Under the pieces are notes generated by a model, which worked only from the letters and a program-made list of their open reading frames with translations, ran no database searches and was not told where the DNA came from. This document shows positions 1 to 6,880 of a DNA stretch of 64,000 nucleotides, piece by piece. Numbering within the stretch: position 1 is the first letter of the stretch; each line of letters starts with the position of its first letter. A program made the position numbers and the translations under genes. Source of the stretch: Bacteroidaceae bacterium (GTDB taxonomy: Bacteria; Bacteroidota; Bacteroidia; Bacteroidales; Barnesiellaceae_A); the NCBI GenBank assembly GCA_017531985.1, contig JAFXJY010000001.1, positions 1 to 64,000 on the forward strand. Direction: 5' to 3'.

Positions 1-1
1 C

Positions 2-280
2 CATGGAAAAACAGCTCCTGTGGGTGAGAAGATGCCCAATGAGTTGGGTATATACGACATGAGTGGCAATGTACAAGAATGGTGTAGCGACTTTTGGCAA
101 GCCGACTATTCTCCCGAACATCAAACCAACCCTCAAGGACCCAAAAAGGGGACAAAGCACGTGCTACGCGGTGGCAACTGGGCCTTTAACGACACATCGT
201 GCCGGGTGTATCGTCGCAACAGCGAGGACCCCGCTAAACGAAGTCGATTTAACGGCTTGCGTATTGTTACAACGAAATAG
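2..280 (+). CDS. Formylglycine-generating-enzyme-like (SUMF1/FGE-sulfatase) protein, C-terminal part
   Basis: Only the last ~92 codons are in the window; the frame is open at the left edge and the start lies outside. The visible protein has the hallmarks of the SUMF1/FGE-sulfatase fold: an N-E-L-G-I-Y-D-M-S-G-N-V-Q-E-W-C stretch, then L-R-G-G-N-W, then a C-R-x-x-R-R segment and a G-L-R-I-V ending. The family covers formylglycine-generating enzymes and many non-catalytic C-type-lectin-fold relatives, such as lipoproteins (gliding or T9SS proteins), kinase fusions and diversity-generating-retroelement targets. The catalytic cysteine pair cannot be judged from this fragment, so no specific role is claimed. 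A stem-loop follows at 349-395. Confidence 0.85.
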   Translation, partial: HGKTAPVGEKMPNELGIYDMSGNVQEWCSDFWQADYSPEHQTNPQGPKKGTKHVLRGGNWAFNDTSCRVYRRNSEDPAKRSRFNGLRIVTTK

Positions 281-348
281 CTTACATAAAAGGGGCTGAC
301 TAAATATAAACTAACCATTTGAAATTTGAGAATCCTTAAAGACAAAAG

Positions 349-395
349 AAAGGGTCGTATCTTACTCAATATAGAGTTTGATACAACCCTTTTTG
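349..395 (+). terminator. Stem-loop terminator after the FGE-like gene
   Basis: Arms 349-361 and 380-392 pair over 13 positions with one mismatch on the plus strand (a G-U pair if read from the minus strand). A T-rich run follows at 390-394. It lies 70 nt after the plus-strand stop and also faces the end of the minus-strand lipoprotein gene, so it may work in both directions. Confidence 0.6.
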
Positions 396-480
396 TGGTA
401 AAATAGTTATAATTTACTACTTCTTAGAGTAGTCATTTCTGTTTTGAGAAAGCCTCTTTTTACGATACTTGCCAATTTGT

Positions 481-885
481 TTATGAGCCTAATTTATATA
501 CCATTATCAATGGACTCCCATTTGATTGTTTTTCAGCTTTCAACACAAAAGGAGTATTATTCTTACATACAGATATTCGACCGTGAAAATCAGTATTGCT
601 AATAACATAGTCTTGGGTCTCTACACAATCAACCTTCATTTTAACAGTTGCACCCTCTTTAAATGGTCCAAATACACCTTCCCAATCTTTTGTTACAAAT
701 TTAAGTTCATAACCCTTCTCTGTCATCAACTCTACTCTGACTTTGGAAACTTTATACATAGAATTAGTTGCTATTTCATATTTAACATAATATTCATCAG
801 CAACAATAGGAGGTTCATTTTTTTGGCATGAAACTAATAAAATGCAACTCACTATAAAAAATATTATACGACTCATTTTTTTCAT
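481..885 (-). CDS. Small lipoprotein of unknown function
   Basis: A 134-aa protein starting M-K-K-M-S-R. A hydrophobic signal segment ends in a lipobox-like L-V-S-C at about residues 18-21, followed by Q-K-N-E, so it is probably a lipidated envelope protein. The longer reading frame would start at 918 inside a palindrome and puts charged and polar residues before the signal sequence, so the start at 885 (or the M at 876) is preferred. The mature part is about 115 aa, mostly beta-type sequence with K/E-rich and aromatic positions, and no family is recognised. It lies just beyond the minus-strand SRP RNA-tRNA unit and a 43-nt palindrome. Confidence 0.7.
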   Translation of the reverse strand: MKKMSRIIFFIVSCILLVSCQKNEPPIVADEYYVKYEIATNSMYKVSKVRVELMTEKGYELKFVTKDWEGVFGPFKEGATVKMKVDCVETQDYVISNTDFHGRISVCKNNTPFVLKAEKQSNGSPLIMVYKLGS

Positions 886-901
886 AATAAGTAAATTTAA
901 T

Positions 902-944
902 GATGGAGGTTGTGTCAAAATTTAATTTTGACACAACCTCCATC
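902..944. repeat. Perfect 43-nt palindrome beside tRNA-Thr
   Basis: Arms 902-922 and 924-944 are exact reverse complements (21 bp) around a single T at 923. On the plus strand it is followed by G-T-C then six T (948-953), like an intrinsic terminator, although no plus-strand gene lies just upstream. On the minus strand it sits 10 nt past the tRNA-Thr 3' end and is followed only by an A/T mixture. It may terminate the minus-strand RNA unit, or be a small mobile or regulatory palindrome. Confidence 0.75.
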
Positions 945-954
945 GTCTTTTTTG

Positions 955-1028
955 AGCCTCTTGTCGGATTCGAACCAACGACCCCGAGATTACAAATCAC
1001 GTGCTCTGGCCAACTGAGCTAAAGAGGC
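955..1028 (-). tRNA. tRNA-Thr (anticodon TGT)
   Basis: The 74-nt cloverleaf folds on the minus strand: acceptor GCCTCTT/AAGAGGC, D-arm GCTC/GAGC, anticodon loop TTTGTAA (anticodon TGT, threonine), five-nt variable loop, T-arm GTTGG/CCGAC with TTCGAAT loop, discriminator T. CCA is not encoded. Its 5' end is only 4 nt from the 3' end of the SRP RNA, so the two are almost certainly on one transcript that RNase P separates. Confidence 0.93.
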
Positions 1029-1032
1029 ATGA

Positions 1033-1129
1033 GGGTAAGCTTACCACATCGCACCGCTACGACCTACTACCCTTGCTACGGTCAAGTCCTGGGGGAATTC
1101 ACAGGGAGCTGGTCGTGTAGGACTTACCC
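1033..1129 (-). ncRNA. ffs: Signal recognition particle RNA (small bacterial 4.5S type)
   Basis: Read on the minus strand, this 97-nt element starts GGGUAAG and ends CUUACCC, which pair as the terminal helix. The apical half holds the SRP domain IV pattern: GUGAA, a C-rich strand ending CCAGG, an apical loop, then UAGCAAGGGUA on the return strand. The AGCA side of the asymmetric Ffh-binding loop is clear, while the apical loop (ACUUGACC) differs from the usual GGAA. This is the RNA part of the signal recognition particle, which works with Ffh to target membrane proteins. A -7 box (TACCTTTG) ends 6 nt upstream of the predicted 5' end. Confidence 0.85.
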
Positions 1130-1134
1130 GGCTG

Positions 1135-1165
1135 CAAAGGTACAACTTTTTTTGTTCTCTGCAAG
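1135..1165 (-). promoter_or_regulatory. Promoter of the SRP RNA-tRNA-Thr unit
   Basis: On the minus strand the -7 element TACCTTTG lies at 1142-1135. A -33-like CTTG lies at 1165-1162, 19 nt away, matching the Bacteroidetes primary-sigma layout (TTTG, 19-21 nt, TAnnTTTG). The expected start of transcription coincides with the 5' end of the terminal SRP helix at 1129. Confidence 0.75.
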
Positions 1166-1308
1166 GGATTGTGGGTATTTTTTTCATATTTTTCATTCGT
1201 TACTCTCTAACATGTTGTGATTGAGTGTCTTTTTCAATAAGGAAACTTCTATAAATTCTACTGACTATTCATTCACGATGGGGAAACATGCTTTTTGTTT
1301 GCCTCCCG

Positions 1309-2631
1309 CTACACTCGCCTTTCACTCCATTTACCACGCTTGAAGTAGAGGTAGGCTCCCAAGAGTATGATAGACCAATAAATATACTCAACCGTCCAAC
1401 ATACTGCCACATCCGACCGCAGATAGAAGATAATAGCGTAAATAGCGGTGGCATAGAAGATGGTGGCTATAATCTCGATGATAAGTGCCAGACGTGTGTT
1501 GCCCGTACCCGATACTGCATGAAATAGGATGCACGCCGGAATGGCTATCAGGTTAAATCCCAACATCACATAGACCGAGGCGACCGAGCCGGTAAGCAGC
1601 GTGACATCGTCGGTAAAGATACGCATGAATGTCTGCGGCATGAAAGCTATTATTACCACCATAGGCAGTATTACCGCATACCCCATTGTCACTATTCGCT
1701 TCAATATTAAAGGTACATCATGCTGCCGCAATGCACCCAAGGCATTGCTCACCAATGTACTCGCTGTCGAGGCAAAGGCTATGATGGGCATGAATATCAG
1801 TGATGAACCGCTACGCACGATGTTGGTAATGGCCAGTTGTTCTTCGCCCAGATGCTCGATAGCAAGGAAAAAGACAAACCACACAGCATGGGTGAGGAAG
1901 TTTTGTATCATGGTCCACACCGATAGCGAGAGTATGCCGCTGATGACAGCGGGTGCAAACTTCAATCGTAGAGTAAACCCATAGCGATGCAAGTCGACCT
2001 TGGTACAGGCATATATGATAAAGTGCAACATGGCAAGAGCCTCCGACACAACCGAGCCGAGAGCTGCTCCGGCAATGCCCATAGCAGGCACACCAAACGC
2101 ACCAAATACAAATATGTAATTGAGTACTACGTTGGAGAGCGTGAGAATGATAGAGTTCCACATGAGTACACCGGTGCGTGTGATACCCACAAAGAAAGCA
2201 CGACACATCACACTGACCGCCGAGAATATCAGTCCCCATATACGCCAGTCGAGATAGCTGATGCAAGCGTCGTATATGCGGTCGGACGATACTATACTCG
2301 CCAACAACATAGGTGACAGCCACTTGGACAGTGCGATAAGTGCCATGGCAATAGCCAGCAAGAAGAAGCAACCTTGCATCACTATGTCGCCTATGGCTGC
2401 ATATCGACCTTCGCCATTGCGACGACCTATAAATATCTGAGCTCCGACACTAAACCCGAATACAGCCATGTAAATGGTCAGGTAATAGACCGAAACAAGT
2501 GCCGTAGCACCCAACTCCACTTCTCCCACACGCCCCATGAAAGCCGTATCGGTGACATTAATTAAAGTCTGCATGACCAGACTGATGAGTATGGGATAGG
2601 CAATGTGCCAAATGTCGCGATATTTATACAT
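1309..2631 (-). CDS. MATE-family efflux transporter
   Basis: A ~440-aa polytopic membrane protein with about 12 hydrophobic segments and the two-lobe repeat typical of MATE exporters. The first helix region reads P-I-L-I-S-L-V-M-Q-T-L-I-N-V-T-D-T-A-F-M-G, a typical MatE opening. These proteins export cationic drugs or metabolites in exchange for Na+ or H+; the substrate cannot be told from sequence. The start at 2631 (M-Y-K-Y-R-D-I-W) is preferred over one at 2685, which falls inside a stem-loop and adds a non-homologous-looking leader. It follows panD on the same strand, separated by that stem-loop. Confidence 0.9.
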   Translation of the reverse strand: MYKYRDIWHIAYPILISLVMQTLINVTDTAFMGRVGEVELGATALVSVYYLTIYMAVFGFSVGAQIFIGRRNGEGRYAAIGDIVMQGCFFLLAIAMALIALSKWLSPMLLASIVSSDRIYDACISYLDWRIWGLIFSAVSVMCRAFFVGITRTGVLMWNSIILTLSNVVLNYIFVFGAFGVPAMGIAGAALGSVVSEALAMLHFIIYACTKVDLHRYGFTLRLKFAPAVISGILSLSVWTMIQNFLTHAVWFVFFLAIEHLGEEQLAITNIVRSGSSLIFMPIIAFASTASTLVSNALGALRQHDVPLILKRIVTMGYAVILPMVVIIAFMPQTFMRIFTDDVTLLTGSVASVYVMLGFNLIAIPACILFHAVSGTGNTRLALIIEIIATIFYATAIYAIIFYLRSDVAVCWTVEYIYWSIILLGAYLYFKRGKWSERRV

Positions 2632-2665
2632 CTTATATAAGACTACGTTTTTACACAAAGGCAAT

Positions 2666-2702
2666 ACAGACTCACCCTTGCTCATGCAAGAGGTGAGTCT
2701 GT
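2666..2702 (-). terminator. Long stem-loop between panD and the MATE gene
   Basis: Arms 2666-2681 and 2686-2702 give an 11-bp plus a 5-bp helix with one bulged base (2691) and a 4-nt loop. It begins 14 nt past the panD stop. No clean T-run follows on the minus strand, so it may be an attenuator, a processing site or a weak terminator rather than a strong stop. Confidence 0.55.
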
Positions 2703-2716
2703 AATATATACAACCC

Positions 2717-3067
2717 TTAAATTATTCTATTTGTAGCAGTATCGGGGAAGATTACACGCGGTGTAAAAGAGCGAGCTTCTTCGGCCTCCATCCAAGCATA
2801 AGCCATGATGATTACAACATCACCGGGCTGAACAAGGCGAGCAGCAGCACCATTGAGACACACAACACCCGAGCCACGCTCTCCTCGTATAACATACGTT
2901 TCAAATCTTGCTCCATTGTTGTTATCGACAATGGCTACCTTCTCATTGGCAATTATTCCGGCAGCGTCCATCAAATCTTCGTCGATAGTAATACTACCGA
3001 TGTAGTCGAGGTTGGCTTGTGTCACCGTTACGCGGTGAATTTTTGATTTAAGAACTTCAATATACAT
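2717..3067 (-). CDS. panD: Aspartate 1-decarboxylase
   Basis: The 116-aa protein makes beta-alanine from L-aspartate for pantothenate and coenzyme A. The pyruvoyl-enzyme signature is present: Y-I-G-S-I-T with self-cleavage expected between Gly24 and Ser25, leaving a pyruvoyl group on the beta chain. The N-terminal K-S-K-I-H-R, the N-G-A-A-A-R segment and the P-G-D-x-V-I-I motif match the family, and length is normal. It lies 48 nt after panC on the same strand; the two products (beta-alanine synthesis and its condensation with pantoate) belong to one pathway, so they probably form an operon. Confidence 0.97.
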   Translation of the reverse strand: MYIEVLKSKIHRVTVTQANLDYIGSITIDEDLMDAAGIIANEKVAIVDNNNGARFETYVIRGERGSGVVCLNGAAARLVQPGDVVIIMAYAWMEAEEARSFTPRVIFPDTATNRII

Positions 3068-3115
3068 TGTATATCTATTTATGTATGCTATGTAAATGTT
3101 TGCAAGAAACTACTA

Positions 3116-3964
3116 TCAAGGGCGACAATAAGCAATGTTATCAATGAGTCGCACCTCACCGTTGTAGACTGTTATACAACCCACTATATAATTGCTATCG
3201 CTCCACTGTGCCACCGGCTGCAATGTGATACCATCCACTATTTCGTAATACTCCACCCGCATTTCGGGGACATCATTAATGGTATCGACTACATAACGGA
3301 TAGTCTCATCGACAGTGTGCGACTGTGCAAAGGTAAGACTTTTAAATAAAGTATCGGCAATGCGAGGTGCATTAATTCGCTGTTGTGCTGTAAGACGAGT
3401 GTTACGGCTGCTCAACGCCAATCCATCGGCTTCGCGAACAATGGGGCAAGGAACAATCTCAACATCGAGTTGCAACTGTGCCACCATGGCACGAATAACG
3501 GCAATCTGTTGAAAATCTTTTTCACCGAAGTAGGCTCGATGAGGTGATACCATCGCAAAGAGTTTGCTCACGATCTGAGCCACACCGTTGAAGTGACCGG
3601 GACGATAACGCCCCTCCATTACCTCGGCCACGCCACCCAAGTCGAACACTCGTGTATCGGGTTCGGGATACACTTCTTCAACCGAAGGAGTAAAGACATA
3701 GGTACAACCTGCCTTTTCGAGCAAGGCACAATCTTCATCGGGGGTGCGAGGATACAACTCCAAGTCACGCTTATCATTGAACTGTGTAGGGTTCACAAAA
3801 ACACTCACCACAGTAATATCATTCTCAGCGACACAACGCTCGACAAGCGATATATGTCCCACATGCAAGGCTCCCATGGTGGGAACCAAGCCAATACTCC
3901 GACCATCATTACGGGCTGCGTCAACACATCGGCGCAAGTCTGCTATTGTTGTAATTCTTTCCAT
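3116..3964 (-). CDS. panC: Pantothenate synthetase (pantoate--beta-alanine ligase)
   Basis: The 282-aa ligase joins pantoate and beta-alanine with ATP to give pantothenate. The nucleotidyltransferase HIGH-type motif is [10 protein letters not shown] near residues 28-37. F-V-N-P-T-Q-F, the G-E-K-D-F-Q-Q segment and the K-M-S-K-S-equivalent loop (A-L-S-S-R-N) follow in the expected order. Full length. It is the first gene of the panC-panD pair. No panB is nearby. Confidence 0.97.
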   Translation of the reverse strand: MERITTIADLRRCVDAARNDGRSIGLVPTMGALHVGHISLVERCVAENDITVVSVFVNPTQFNDKRDLELYPRTPDEDCALLEKAGCTYVFTPSVEEVYPEPDTRVFDLGGVAEVMEGRYRPGHFNGVAQIVSKLFAMVSPHRAYFGEKDFQQIAVIRAMVAQLQLDVEIVPCPIVREADGLALSSRNTRLTAQQRINAPRIADTLFKSLTFAQSHTVDETIRYVVDTINDVPEMRVEYYEIVDGITLQPVAQWSDSNYIVGCITVYNGEVRLIDNIAYCRP

Positions 3965-4102
3965 AATTAAACTGCGATTACTAAAATCGGTGCAAAGGAA
4001 ATAAATAAACTACAAACAACGAAACATTAACGCAACAAAATTTAAATATTGCAAGATAAAAATGAATAAAAAGAAGAAAAATCGATGTTAAGACAGCTGA
4101 AA

Positions 4103-4137
4103 TTTGGACGATATAGCAATTTTTTTTATTATCTTTG
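4103..4137 (+). promoter_or_regulatory. Promoter of the starch-synthase-like/DUF4270 unit
   Basis: A -7 element TATCTTTG (4130-4137) with an upstream TTTG (4103-4106), spaced 23 nt rather than the usual 19-21. It precedes the ATG at 4196 by about 58 nt and lies inside the longer open frame, supporting the downstream start. Confidence 0.55.
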
Positions 4138-4195
4138 CAACGGTAATGTGCGTACAGATGTTTGCTATTACCCATTATACAACAAGGAAAAAGTC

Positions 4196-5014
4196 ATGAG
4201 CAAAACAAAAGTTTTATTTATCGCCCAGGAAATGATGCCTTACATGCCCACCAATGAGCTGTCGAAGGTATGTCGCGAATTACCTCAAAACATACAGGAG
4301 AGGGGACACGAAATACGCGTGTTTATGCCCAAATATGGCACAATCAACGAACGTCGCAATCAACTCCATGAGGTAAAGCGTCTCTCGGGTATGAATTTAA
4401 TCATCGACGACACCGACCATCCGCTTATTATAAAAGTAGCTTCGATACAATCGGCTCGCATGCAAGTCTACTTTACCGACAACGACGATTATTTCCAACG
4501 CAACATCGGGATGGAGATAGATGAGGCTAATCGTGAGGACAATGACGAACGCAGCATTTTCTTTGTACGCAGCGTAATGGAGACTGTCAAGAACTTCGGA
4601 TGGGCACCCGACATCATCCATTGTCATGGCTGGCTATCCTCATTGGCACCGCTCTATATCAAGAAATCGTATGCCGACGACCCTTGTTTCCGCAGTTCCA
4701 AAGTTGTGGTATCTTTGTATGAGAATAATTTCACACGTCCGTTTGACAAACGTTTTGCCGAGAAGATTATCTTCCGCAACATCACTCCATCCGACATACC
4801 ATTTACTACCGGCGATGAGATAGACTTTATCACACTGAACAAACTCGCCATCGACTATGCCGATGGCGTAGCAATAGGCAACGAAAACGTAGACCCCGCA
4901 CTCATCGACTATGCCAAAGAAAAAGGCAAATTGTTCCTCCCCTACACATCCGACGAAAATCGCACCGATGCCTACGAGCAGTTCTACGACCAGGTGTGGA
5001 ACAATAACCAATAA
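4196..5014 (+). CDS. Starch/glycogen synthase-like protein, GT5 N-terminal domain only
   Basis: A 272-aa protein whose opening (K-V-L-F-I-A-Q-E-M-M-P-Y) and D-I-I-H-C-H-G-W motif match the GT5 glycogen/starch synthase N-terminal Rossmann domain. It ends before the C-terminal GT-B domain that binds much of ADP-glucose, and full GlgA is ~470 aa. Such short forms next to a DUF4270 gene and near panC/panD are a recurrent Bacteroidales arrangement as far as I know. Whether it makes glucan is doubtful; a binding or regulatory role is possible. The start at 4196 follows A-A-G-G-A-A-A (4184-4190) and is preferred over 4085, which lies upstream of the -7 box. Confidence 0.85.
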   Translation: MSKTKVLFIAQEMMPYMPTNELSKVCRELPQNIQERGHEIRVFMPKYGTINERRNQLHEVKRLSGMNLIIDDTDHPLIIKVASIQSARMQVYFTDNDDYFQRNIGMEIDEANREDNDERSIFFVRSVMETVKNFGWAPDIIHCHGWLSSLAPLYIKKSYADDPCFRSSKVVVSLYENNFTRPFDKRFAEKIIFRNITPSDIPFTTGDEIDFITLNKLAIDYADGVAIGNENVDPALIDYAKEKGKLFLPYTSDENRTDAYEQFYDQVWNNNQ

Positions 5015-5034
5015 CTACTGACATCGTAAAGATA

Positions 5035-6441
5035 ATGAAAATACTGAAATACTTAGCGATAGCCATCGCCTGCTTGGCAATGATAGCTTGCGATGATGAA
5101 ATATCGACCATAGGTTCTTCACTCAATGCATCCAATATCGAGATTACTGTCGACTCGACATTTGTCAAATTGTCGGGTAAATCGGTATTCACCGATAGTA
5201 TTCTCGGACGAACAACCGACCCCCTATTGGGCAACCTCACCGTAAGCAACTACGGAACACTTCGTACCGGCTATCTTACACAATTCATGCCCACACTCAA
5301 CATCGACACGCTCAACGTAACCCCCGCAACACTCGACTCTATCAAGTTGTATCTCAACTACTACGATACCGACCTCACCGGCGACTCGTTAGCTCCCATG
5401 GTACTCGATGTATATCGTCTTGATAAGACACTGAAAGGACCGCTATACACCAATATCGACCCTCTCGAATACTATTCGCCTCGCAACTTGATAGCCAGTT
5501 GTACTTTCGGTAGTACCACCGAAGGATTCATCGACGAGAACAACAGCACCGATACCGAAACAATAACCTATAAACGCATCGCTGTCGATCTGCCCATGTC
5601 GCTTGGTGAAGAGATATTCAACGAATACAAGAGCAACCCCGAAATATTTGCCATGCCCTCCGAGTTTGCCAAGTTCTTCCCGGGTATGTACATGAATGTA
5701 TCCTATGGCAACGGACGTGTAGTAAATGTCAAAGGCATATTTATGACCATGTACTATCGTGCCATCGATACCGAGGGTGAAATAGATACCCTTTCCTACA
5801 CTTACATGGGTGTAACCCCCGAAGTATATAGCATCAACCACTTCTCCCTCACCCCCGATGAAGCATTGAAGCAAAACATCGAAGCAGGAAATGCAACGCA
5901 AGATCGCGTCTATGTGCAGGCTCCCATCGGCTACATGCCCATCATCCACTTCCCCACTCAGAACATCATTGACAAGTACAATGAGAAGATGAGTGAAACA
6001 CACAAGATTCAGAACATTCTTAACTCGCTAAACTTTTCCATCCCCGCCATTGTAGAAGACAACGCTCTACTATCCCCTCCACAGCATTTGCTTTTTATCA
6101 GAGCTTCGCAAGTAAAAGACTTCTTCGAGAAAAAGCAACTACCCGACGATATCAGCACAGTATATGCCACCTACAATAAAGCCACCAAGACTTACAACTT
6201 TGGCAATATAGGCAGTTACATACGCAGTATCATGCAACGAGAGGACCCCACCGTCACCCAAGACGATGAAACAATAGCTCTCATTCCCGTACAAGTACTG
6301 AGTGAGACATCGAGCAACTACTACAACACCACCACGTCGGTAACAAGCGTGACACCCTATTGTGCCTCACCGGCTATTGTACAGCTCGACCTCAGTGGTG
6401 CTAAGATTAAAATCACATACACAACCCAGAAAGCCAATTAA
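5035..6441 (+). CDS. DUF4270 domain lipoprotein
   Basis: A 468-aa protein with a signal peptide and lipobox (A-M-I-A-C at about residue 19), then the DUF4270 hallmarks: I-G-S-S-L near the mature N-terminus and R-T-T-D-P-L-L-G with Y-G-T-L-R-T-G-Y. DUF4270 proteins are Bacteroidota envelope lipoproteins of unknown function. The gene starts 20 nt after the starch-synthase-like gene and is probably cotranscribed. The sequence is rich in Thr, Ser and Asp, as expected for a secreted beta-rich protein. Confidence 0.9.
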   Translation: MKILKYLAIAIACLAMIACDDEISTIGSSLNASNIEITVDSTFVKLSGKSVFTDSILGRTTDPLLGNLTVSNYGTLRTGYLTQFMPTLNIDTLNVTPATLDSIKLYLNYYDTDLTGDSLAPMVLDVYRLDKTLKGPLYTNIDPLEYYSPRNLIASCTFGSTTEGFIDENNSTDTETITYKRIAVDLPMSLGEEIFNEYKSNPEIFAMPSEFAKFFPGMYMNVSYGNGRVVNVKGIFMTMYYRAIDTEGEIDTLSYTYMGVTPEVYSINHFSLTPDEALKQNIEAGNATQDRVYVQAPIGYMPIIHFPTQNIIDKYNEKMSETHKIQNILNSLNFSIPAIVEDNALLSPPQHLLFIRASQVKDFFEKKQLPDDISTVYATYNKATKTYNFGNIGSYIRSIMQREDPTVTQDDETIALIPVQVLSETSSNYYNTTTSVTSVTPYCASPAIVQLDLSGAKIKITYTTQKAN

Positions 6442-6574
6442 GAATCGGTTTTGAATCTTATTCAACAAGTTAATTCGCTATTGCTAAGAATAGTTTCGGA
6501 TTCTTTGAGATTCTTAGAGAACTTCAAAAGAAATAAAACAATCGCAATTATACTGCTCTTACAAGAAAAAGCAT

Positions 6575-6582
6575 TATCTTTG
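6575..6582 (+). promoter_or_regulatory. -7 box before tRNA-Thr(CGT)
   Basis: TATCTTTG matches the TAnnTTTG consensus and lies 48 nt before the tRNA 5' end. The interval 6442-6574 is otherwise AT-rich non-coding sequence with one weak inverted repeat (6484-6491 with 6510-6517). Confidence 0.6.
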
Positions 6583-6630
6583 CACCGCTCAACAACCCTC
6601 ATATCACCCAACAACGAGGGAGAGTAACAA

Positions 6631-6703
6631 GCCACAATAGCTCAGTCGGTAGAGCATTTCATTCGTAACGAAAAGGTCGTGGGTTCGAGTCCCACTCGTG
6701 GCT
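6631..6703 (+). tRNA. tRNA-Thr (anticodon CGT)
   Basis: A 73-nt cloverleaf: acceptor GCCACAA/TCGTGGC (one mismatch), D-arm GCTC/GAGC, anticodon loop TTCGTAA with anticodon CGT, T-arm GTGGG/CCCAC with TTCGAGT loop. CCA is not encoded. With the TGT isoacceptor at 955-1028 this window carries two of the threonine tRNAs. Confidence 0.93.
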
Positions 6704-6710
6704 CATCACA

Positions 6711-6750
6711 ACAAGGTCGATAGTACAACACAACGTACCATCGACCTTGT
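6711..6750 (+). terminator. Stem-loop after tRNA-Thr(CGT)
   Basis: Arms 6711-6721 and 6740-6750 are exact 11-bp complements, extended inside by GTAC/GTAC, giving a stable hairpin 8 nt after the tRNA. No T-run follows, so it is a probable 3' processing or termination structure. Between here and 6880 nothing coding is seen. Confidence 0.5.
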
Positions 6751-6880
6751 TGGTTAAGGTAAATGCTACAAATTGGCTCAGTAGCAAAAAGGTGTGGAAT
6801 TGGGAGGGAGAGGTTAACTTCTACAAATACCACAAAACAATGGATGGAAGTCCCACCCCAAAAATTATATCTTTGATTGA

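Noticed and set aside
902..918. Upstream start of the small lipoprotein at 918
   Set aside because: It would begin inside the 43-nt palindrome and displace the signal peptide from the N-terminus.
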